Origin: Ptiloglossa arizonensis
Lineage: Eukaryota; Arthropoda; Insecta; Hymenoptera; Colletidae
Reading direction: 5' to 3'
NCBI RefSeq assembly: GCF_051014685.1
Contig: NW_027478904.1
Location: forward strand, 124,001-188,000
Length of the DNA: 64,000 bases
A model generated the notes under the pieces. The model searched no databases and was not told the DNA's origin. It was given only the letters and a program-made list of their open reading frames with translations. Shown here in pieces: positions 58,283 to 64,000 of the stretch (the stretch's first letter is position 1; every line of letters starts with the position of its first letter). The translations under genes were made by a program, and so were the position numbers.

Positions 58283-61200
58283 TTCTGATGCTCGAAACGA
58301 ATAACAAGAACGGCCATAGGGGAAAAGTACGCACACCGTTGTAATCGGCCGAGTTTCTACTTTCAGATGCAACAGAAATTTTGCGGATTGGTCATTCCGT
58401 TCGCGAGATATGGCAGTTCGGAGGTAAGAAACGGTTGAGAAACTCAAAATTTTCACAGTTCTGATGCTCGAAACGAATAACTAGAACGGACTAGGGGGAA
58501 AGTACGCATACAGTTGTAATCGGGCGAGTTTCTACTTTCAGATGCAACAGAAATTTTGCGGATTGGTCAATCCGTTCGCGAGATTTGGCAGTTTGGAGGT
58601 AAGAAACGCTTGAGAAACTCAAAATTTTCGCAGTTCTGATGCTCGAAACGAATAACTAGAACGGCCTGGGGGAACAGTACGCATACCGTTGTAATTGGGC
58701 GAGTTTCTACTTTCAGATGCAACAGAAATTTTGCGGATTGGTCAATCCGTTCGCGAGATATGGCAATTTGGAGGTAAGAAACGCTTGAGAAACTCAAAAT
58801 TTCCGCAGTTCTGATGCTCGAAACGAATAACAAGGACGGCCTAGGGGAAAAGTACGCACACCGTTGTAATCGGGCGAGTTTCTACTTTCAGATGCAACAG
58901 AAATTTTGCGGATTGGTCAATCCGTTCGCGAGATATGGCAGTTCGGAGGTAAGAAACGCTTGAGAAACTCAAAATTTTCGCAGTTCTGATGCTCGAAACG
59001 AATAACTAGAACGGCCTGGGGGAAAAGTACGCATACCGTTGTAATTGGGCGAGTTTCTACTTTCAGATGCAACAGAAATTTTGCGGATTGGTCAATCCGT
59101 TCGCGAGATATGGCAGTTTGGAGGTAAGAACGCTTGAGAAACTCAAAATTTCCGCAGTTCTGATGCTCGAAACGAATAACAAGGACGGCCTAGGGGAAAA
59201 GTACGCATGCCGTTGTAATCGGACGAGTTTCTACTTTCAGATGCAACAGAAATTTTGCGGATTGGTCTATCCGTTCGCGAGATATGGCAGTTTGGAGGTA
59301 AGAAACGCTTGAGAAACTCAAAATTTTCACATTTCTGATGCTCGAAACGAATAACTAGAACGGCCTAGGGGAAAAGTACTCATACCGTTGTAATCGGGCG
59401 AGTATCTACTTTCAGATGCAACAGAAATTTTGCGGATTGGTCAATCCGTTCGCGAGATATGGCAGTTTGGAGGTAAGAAACGCTCGAGAAACTCAAAATT
59501 TTCGCAGTTCTGATGCTCGACAAGCATAACTAGAACGGCCTAGGGCAAAAGTACGCACACCGTTGTAATCGGGCGAGTTTCGACCTTCAGATGCAACAGA
59601 AATTTTGCGGATTGGTCAATCCGTTCGCGAGATATGGCATTTTGGAGGTAAGAAACGCTCGAGAAACTCAAAATTTTCGCAGTTCTGATGCTCGACAAGC
59701 ATAACTAGAACGGCCTAGGGGAAAAGTACGCACACCGTTGTTATCGGGCGAGTTTCTACTTTCAGATGCAACAGAAATTTTGCGGATTGGTCAATCCGTT
59801 CGCGAGATATGGCAGTTTGGAGGTAAGCAATGCTTGAGAAACTCAAAATTTTCGCAGTTCTGTTGCTCGAAACGAATAACTAGAACGGGCTAGGGGAAAA
59901 GTACGCATACGGTCGTAATCGGGCGAGTTTCTACTTTCAGATGCAACAGAAATTTTGCGGATTGGTCAATCCGTTCGCGAGATATGGCAGTTTGGATGTA
60001 AGAAACGCTTGAGAAACTCAAAATATTCGCAGTTCTGATGCTCGAAACGAATAACTAGAACGGCCTAGAGGAAAAGTACGCACACCGTTGTAATCCGGCG
60101 AGTTTCGACCTTCAGATGCAACAGAAATTTTGCGGATTGGTCAATCCGTTCGCGAGATATTCCATTTTGGAAGTAAGAAACGCTTGAGAAACTCAAAATT
60201 TTCGCGGTTCTGATGCTCGAAACGAATAACAAGAACGGCCATAGGGGAAAAGTACGCACACCGTTGTAATCGGGCGAGTTTCTACTTTCAGATGCAACAG
60301 AAATTTTGCGGATTGGTCAATCCGTTCGCGAGATATGGCAGTTCGGAGGTAAGAAACGGTTGAGAAACTCAAAATTTTCACAGTTCTGATGCTCGAAACG
60401 AATAACTAGAACGGACTAGGGGAAAAGTACGCATACAGTTGTAATCGGGCGAGTTTCTACTTTCAGATGCAACAGAAATTTTGCGGATTGGTCAATCCGT
60501 TCGCGAGATATGGCAGTTTGGAGGTAAGAAACGCTTGAGAAACTCAAAATTTTCGCAGTTCTGATGCTCGAAACGAATAACTAGAACGGCCTGGGGGAAC
60601 AGTACGCATACCGTTGTAATTGGGCGAGTTTCTACTTTCAGATGCAACAGAAATTTTGCGGATTGGTCAATCCGTTCGCGAGATATGGCAATTTGGAGGT
60701 AAGAAACGCTTGAGAAACTCAAAATTTCCGCAGTTCTGATGCTCGAAACGAATAACAAGGACGGCCTAGGGGAAAAGTACGCACACCGTTGTAATCGGGC
60801 GAGTTTCTACTTTCAGATGCAACAGAAATTTTGCGGATTGGTCAATCCGTTCGCGAGATATGGCAGTTCGGAGGTAAGAAACGGTTGAGAAACTCAAAAT
60901 TTTCACAGTTCTGATGCTCGAAACGAATAACTAGAACGGACTAGGGGAAAAGTACGCATACAGTTGTAATCGGGCGAGTTTCTACTTTCAGATGCAACAG
61001 AAATTTTGCGGATTGGTCAATCCGTTCGCGAGATATGGCAGTTTGGAGGTAAGAAACGCTTGAGAAACTCAAAATTTTCGCAGTTCTGATGCTCGAAACG
61101 AATAACTAGAACGGCCTGGGGGAAAAGTACGCATACCGTTGTAATTGGGCGAGTTTCTACTTTCAGATGCAACAGAAATTTTGCGGATTGGTCAATCCGT

Positions 61201-62482
61201 TCGCGAGATATGGCAGTTTGGAGGTAAGAAACGCTTGAGAAACTCAAAATTTCCGCAGTTCTGATGCTCGAAACGAATAACAAGGACGGCCTAGGGGAAA
61301 AGTACGCATGCCGTTGTAATCGGACGAGTTTCTACTTTCAGATGCAACAGAAATTTTGCGGATTGGTCTATCCGTTCGCGAGATATGGCAGTTTGGAGGT
61401 AAGAAACGCTTGAGAAACTCAAAATTTTCACATTTCTGATGCTCGAAACGAATAACTAGAACGGCCTAGGGGAAAAGTACTCATACCGTTGTAATCGGGC
61501 GAGTATCTACTTTCAGATGCAACAGAAATTTTGCGGATTGGTCAATCCGTTCGCGAGATATGGCAGTTTGGAGGTAAGAAACGCTCGAGAAACTCAAAAT
61601 TTTCGCAGTTCTGATGCTCGACAAGCATAACTAGAACGGCCTAGGGCAAAAGTACGCACACCGTTGTAATCGGGCGAGTTTCGACCTTCAGATGCAACAG
61701 AAATTTTGCGGATTGGTCAATCCGTTAGCGAGATATGGCATTTTGGAGGTAAGAAACGCTCGAGAAACTCAAAATTTTCGCAGTTCTGATGCTCGACAAG
61801 CATAACTAGAACGGGCTAGGGGAAAAGTACGCATACGGTCGTAATCGGGCGAGTTTCTACTTTCAGATGCAACAGAAATTTTGCGGAATGGTCAATCCGT
61901 TCGCGAGATATGGCAGTTTGGATGTAAGAAACGCTTGAGAAACTCAAAATATTCGCAGTTCTGATGCTCGAAACGAATAACTAGAACGGCCTAGAGGAAA
62001 AGTACGCATACCGTTGTAATCGGGCGAGTTTCTACTTTCAGATGCAGCAGAAATTTTGCGGATTGGTCAATCCGTTCGCGAGATATGGCAGTTTGGAGGT
62101 AAGAAACGCTCGAGAAACTCAAAATTTTCGCAGTTCTGATGCTCGAAACGAATAACTAGAACGGCCTAGGGGAAAAGTACGCATACCGTTGTAATCGGGC
62201 GAGTTTCTACTTTCAGATGCAACAGAAATTTTGCGGACTGGTCAATCCGTTCGCGAGATATGGCAGTTTGGAGGTAAGAAACGCTTGAGAAACTCAAAAT
62301 TTTCGCGGTTCTGATGCTCGAAACGAATAACAATAACGGCCTAGGGAAATGTACGCACACCGTTGTAATCGGGCGAGTTTCTACTTTCAGATGCAACAGA
62401 AATTTTGCGGATTGGTCAATCCGTTCGCGAGATATGGCAGTTTGGAGGTAAGCAACGCTTGAGAAACTCAAAATTTTCGCAG
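58283..62482 (+). repeat. 4,200-bp, 24-monomer unit, copy 2
   Basis: Directly follows copy 1. Because 4,200 is an exact multiple of the 60-base line, I compared the copies line by line. The only difference I found is tccgttagcg near 61727 versus tccgttcgcg near 57527, even though both copies carry the same set of rare mutations. The left breakpoint lies within about 28 bp of shared sequence at the X'/Y' or N end (about 54053-54080); N at 58109 is therefore followed by Q instead of the usual P. Confidence 0.95.
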
Positions 62483-64000
62483 TTCTGTTGCTCGAAACGA
62501 ATAACTAGAACGGGCTAGGGGAAAAGTACGCACACCGTTGTAATCGGGCGAGTTTCGACCTTCAGATGCAACAGAAGTTTTGCGGATTGGTCAATCCGTT
62601 CGCGAGATATGGCAGTTTGGAAGTAAGAAACGCTTGAGAAACTCAAAATTTTCGCGGTTCTGATGCTCGAAACGAATAACAAGAACGGCCATAGGGGAAA
62701 AGTACGCACACCGTTGTAATCGGGCGAGTTTCTACTTTCAGATGCAACAGAAATTTTGCGGATTGGTCAATCCGTTCGCGAGATATGGCAGTTCGGAGGT
62801 AAGAAACGGTTGAGAAACTCAAAATTTTCACAGTTCTGATGCTCGAAACGAATAACTAGAACGGACTAGGGGAAAAGTACGCATACAGTTGTAATCGGGC
62901 GAGTTTCTACTTTCAGATGCAACAGAAATTTTGCGGATTGGTCAATCCGTTCGCGAGATATGGCAGTTTGGAGGTAAGAAACGCTCGAGAAACTCAAAAT
63001 TTCGCAGTTCTGATGCTCGACAAGCATAACTAGAACGGCCTAGGGCAAAAGTCCGCACACCGTTGTAATCGGGCGAGTTTCGACCTTCAGATGCAACAGA
63101 AATTTTGCGGATTGGTCAATCCGTTCGCGAGATATGGCAGTTTGGAGGTAAGCAACGCTTGAGAAACTCAAAATTTTCGCAGTTCTGTTGCTCGAAACGA
63201 ATAACTAGGACGGGCTAGGGGAAAAGTACGCATACGGTCGTAATCGGGCGAGTTTCTACTTTCAGATGCAACAGAAATTTTGCGGATTGGTCAATCCGTT
63301 CGCGAGATATGGCAGTTTGGATGTAAGAAACGCTTGAGAAACTCAAAATATTCGCAGTTCTGATGCTCGAAACGAATAACTAGAACGGCCTAGAGGAAAA
63401 GTACGCACACCGTTGTAATCGGGCGAGTTTCGACCTTCAGATGCAACAGAAGTTTTGCGGATTGGTCAATCCGTTCGCGAGATATTCCATTTTGGAAGTA
63501 AGAAACGCTTGAGAAACTCAAAATTTTCGCGGTTCTGATGCTCGAAACGAATAACAAGAACGGCCATAGGGGAAAAGTACGCACACCGTTGTAATCGGGC
63601 GAGTTTCTACTTTCAGATGCAACAGAAATTTTGCGGATTGGTCAATCCGTTCGCGAGATATGGCAGTTCGGAGGTAAGAAACGGTTGAGAAACTCAAAAT
63701 TTTCACAGTTCTGATGCTCGAAACGAATAACTAGAACGGACTAGGGGAAAAGTACGCATACAGTTGTAATCGGGCGAGTTTCTACTTTCAGATGCAACAT
63801 AAATTTTGCGGATTGGTCAATCCGTTCGCGAGATATGGCAGTTTGGAGGTAAGAAACGCTTGAGAAACTCAAAATTTTCGCAGTTCTGATGCTCTAAACG
63901 AATAACTAGAACGGCCTGGGGGAAAAGTACGCATACCGTTGTAATTGGGCGAGTTTCTACTTTCAGATGCAACAGAAATTTTGCGGATTGGTCAATCCGT
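62483..64000 (+). repeat. Right-edge block P-Q-R-V-X'-Y'-Q-R-S' (last monomer cut)
   Basis: Starts 62483 P (agaagtttt), 62658 Q, 62834 R with ctcgag (174 bp, aaaatttcgc), 63008 V (gtccgcacacc, gcaacg), 63183 X', 63358 Y' (agaagtttt, gatattccatttt), 63533 Q, 63709 R (aacataaat) and 63884 S' (gctctaaac), cut at 117 bp by the window edge. V joins X' directly, with no K between them. Confidence 0.88.

Larger units (their letters stand above)
1..64000. repeat. 175-bp tandem satellite DNA array, whole window
   Basis: A 175-bp monomer repeats head to tail over the whole window, 365 complete copies plus a 117-bp partial copy, all in one orientation. Boundaries were placed by eye at the recurrent ttctgatgct (or ttctgttgct) start. 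Most monomers are 175 bp; 31 are 176 bp, 12 of class N are 174 bp, and a few carry private 1-2 bp deletions. Monomers differ from one another mainly at diagnostic sites, and the order of variants is itself repeated, so the array has higher-order structure. My consensus contains 53 A, 44 T, 45 G and 33 C. No open frame looks protein-coding. Known biology: arrays with nucleosome-scale monomers and higher-order units typically lie at centromeres or in pericentromeric or subtelomeric heterochromatin. Location and species are inference, and both ends continue outside the window. Confidence 0.97.

Noticed and set aside
58283..62482. Dismissing the near-identical 4.2-kb copy as an assembly error
   Set aside because: Not adopted as the main reading because the copies differ at one base and the flanks differ on both sides, but it cannot be excluded without reads.
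908..63706. About 90 short open frames of 61-122 codons, mostly on the reverse strand
   Set aside because: They are periodic echoes of the monomer read in different frames. The same peptide strings recur in all copies, ends are set by monomer phase, and no start context, domain or independent codon pattern supports a protein.
1..64000. CRISPR array
   Set aside because: Direct repeats are regular, but there are no unique spacers; the whole 175-bp period is repeat, and no cas gene is present.
1..64000. Bacterial or plasmid iterons, or a bacterial repeat-protein gene
   Set aside because: A 64-kb array of 175-bp units with higher-order structure and no long open frame does not fit either; the period is not a multiple of three.
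1..64000. Primate alpha satellite (171 bp) or another satellite named from memory
   Set aside because: Length is close to 171, but I see no resemblance to the alpha consensus, and CpG density is unlike it. I cannot name a matching family with confidence.
1..64000. Telomeric repeat or rDNA spacer
   Set aside because: No short G-rich telomere motif runs and no rRNA gene or recognisable rDNA segment occur in the window.

Overview
The window is one uninterrupted tandem satellite DNA array with no recognisable gene. A monomer of 175 bp repeats head to tail, always in the same orientation, from base 1 to base 64000. I placed every monomer boundary (phase chosen so a monomer begins at ttctgatgct). 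I count 365 complete monomers plus a 117-bp partial one at the right edge (63884-64000). The summed 174/176-bp and rarer length variants reproduce the observed +8 bp drift exactly. No unique DNA, transposable element, inversion, tRNA, rRNA or CRISPR was seen.

Organism: this is a eukaryotic chromosome, probably a centromeric or pericentromeric (possibly subtelomeric) heterochromatin block. Monomer length is close to nucleosomal repeat length, the consensus is about 44.6% GC, and CpG is over-represented (observed/expected about 1.5 in the consensus). That points away from genomes with heavy germline CpG methylation, such as vertebrates and most plants, and is compatible with an insect or other invertebrate. 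This is inference; I do not recognise the satellite family or species.

Class key used below (short diagnostic motifs). First-half set: a = cacacagttg/cacacatttg + gatgcatc + ggattggac; b = gataagtacaca + catatgc + gttcccgag; c = cggacgag, usually ggaaaatcc; d = cagattgg, often gttgtgatcgg; e = cgacaagcat + agggcaaaag + tttcgacctt + ggaagtaag; f = catagtgttg + ctcgag; g = cgacaagcat + catacc + ggatgtaag; h = gcaatgattgag; i = tttctccttt + tggggattgg; j = gcgtgatatgg + acggttgag. Second-half set: P = ttctgttgct + cgggctagg + tttcgacctt + ggaagtaag; Q = ccatagg (176 bp), often gttcggagg; R = ggactagg + catacag (R' also has ggatgtaag + ctcgag); S = attgggcgag + aatttccgcag (S' also cctggggg); T = aacaaggac + catgccg + gtctatcc + ttcacat; U = tactcatacc + gagtatctac; V = cgacaagcat + agggcaaaag (V' ends aatttttgcag); W = cgacaagcat + gttgttatcgg; X = cggtcgtaat + cggaatgg + aatattcg (X' has cggattgg + aactaggac); Y = cctagagg + gatgcagcag (Y' has gatattccatttt); Z = consensus-like with catacc; N = aacaataac, 174 bp; K = consensus-like with cacacc + gcaacg.

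Layout. 1-4551: mixed monomers, then trimer a-b-c repeated four times. 4552-13653: three copies of a 12-monomer higher-order repeat (HOR) e-f-g-h-a-b-c-P-Q-j-d-i, the second lacking j, with mosaic linkers. 13654-17679: transition zone in which first-set and second-set monomers mix. 17680-30279: HOR P-Q-R-S-T-U-V-W-X-Y-Z(-N), with an internal 8-monomer S...Z block tandemly doubled twice. 30280-54082: a derived HOR P-Q-R'-V'-K-X'-Y' plus S'/T/Q hybrids, interrupted at 33433-34307 by an island of first-set monomers. 54083-62482: two successive 4,200-bp copies of a 24-monomer unit, differing by one base in my line-by-line reading. 62483-64000: start of a further P-Q-R-V-X'-Y'-Q-R-S' block.

Nothing here forms a gene network. 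The biology is repeat turnover: unequal exchange, segmental duplication and gene-conversion-like hybrid monomers, plus short dyad elements that persist in nearly all monomers and are the best candidates for protein binding or non-B DNA structure.
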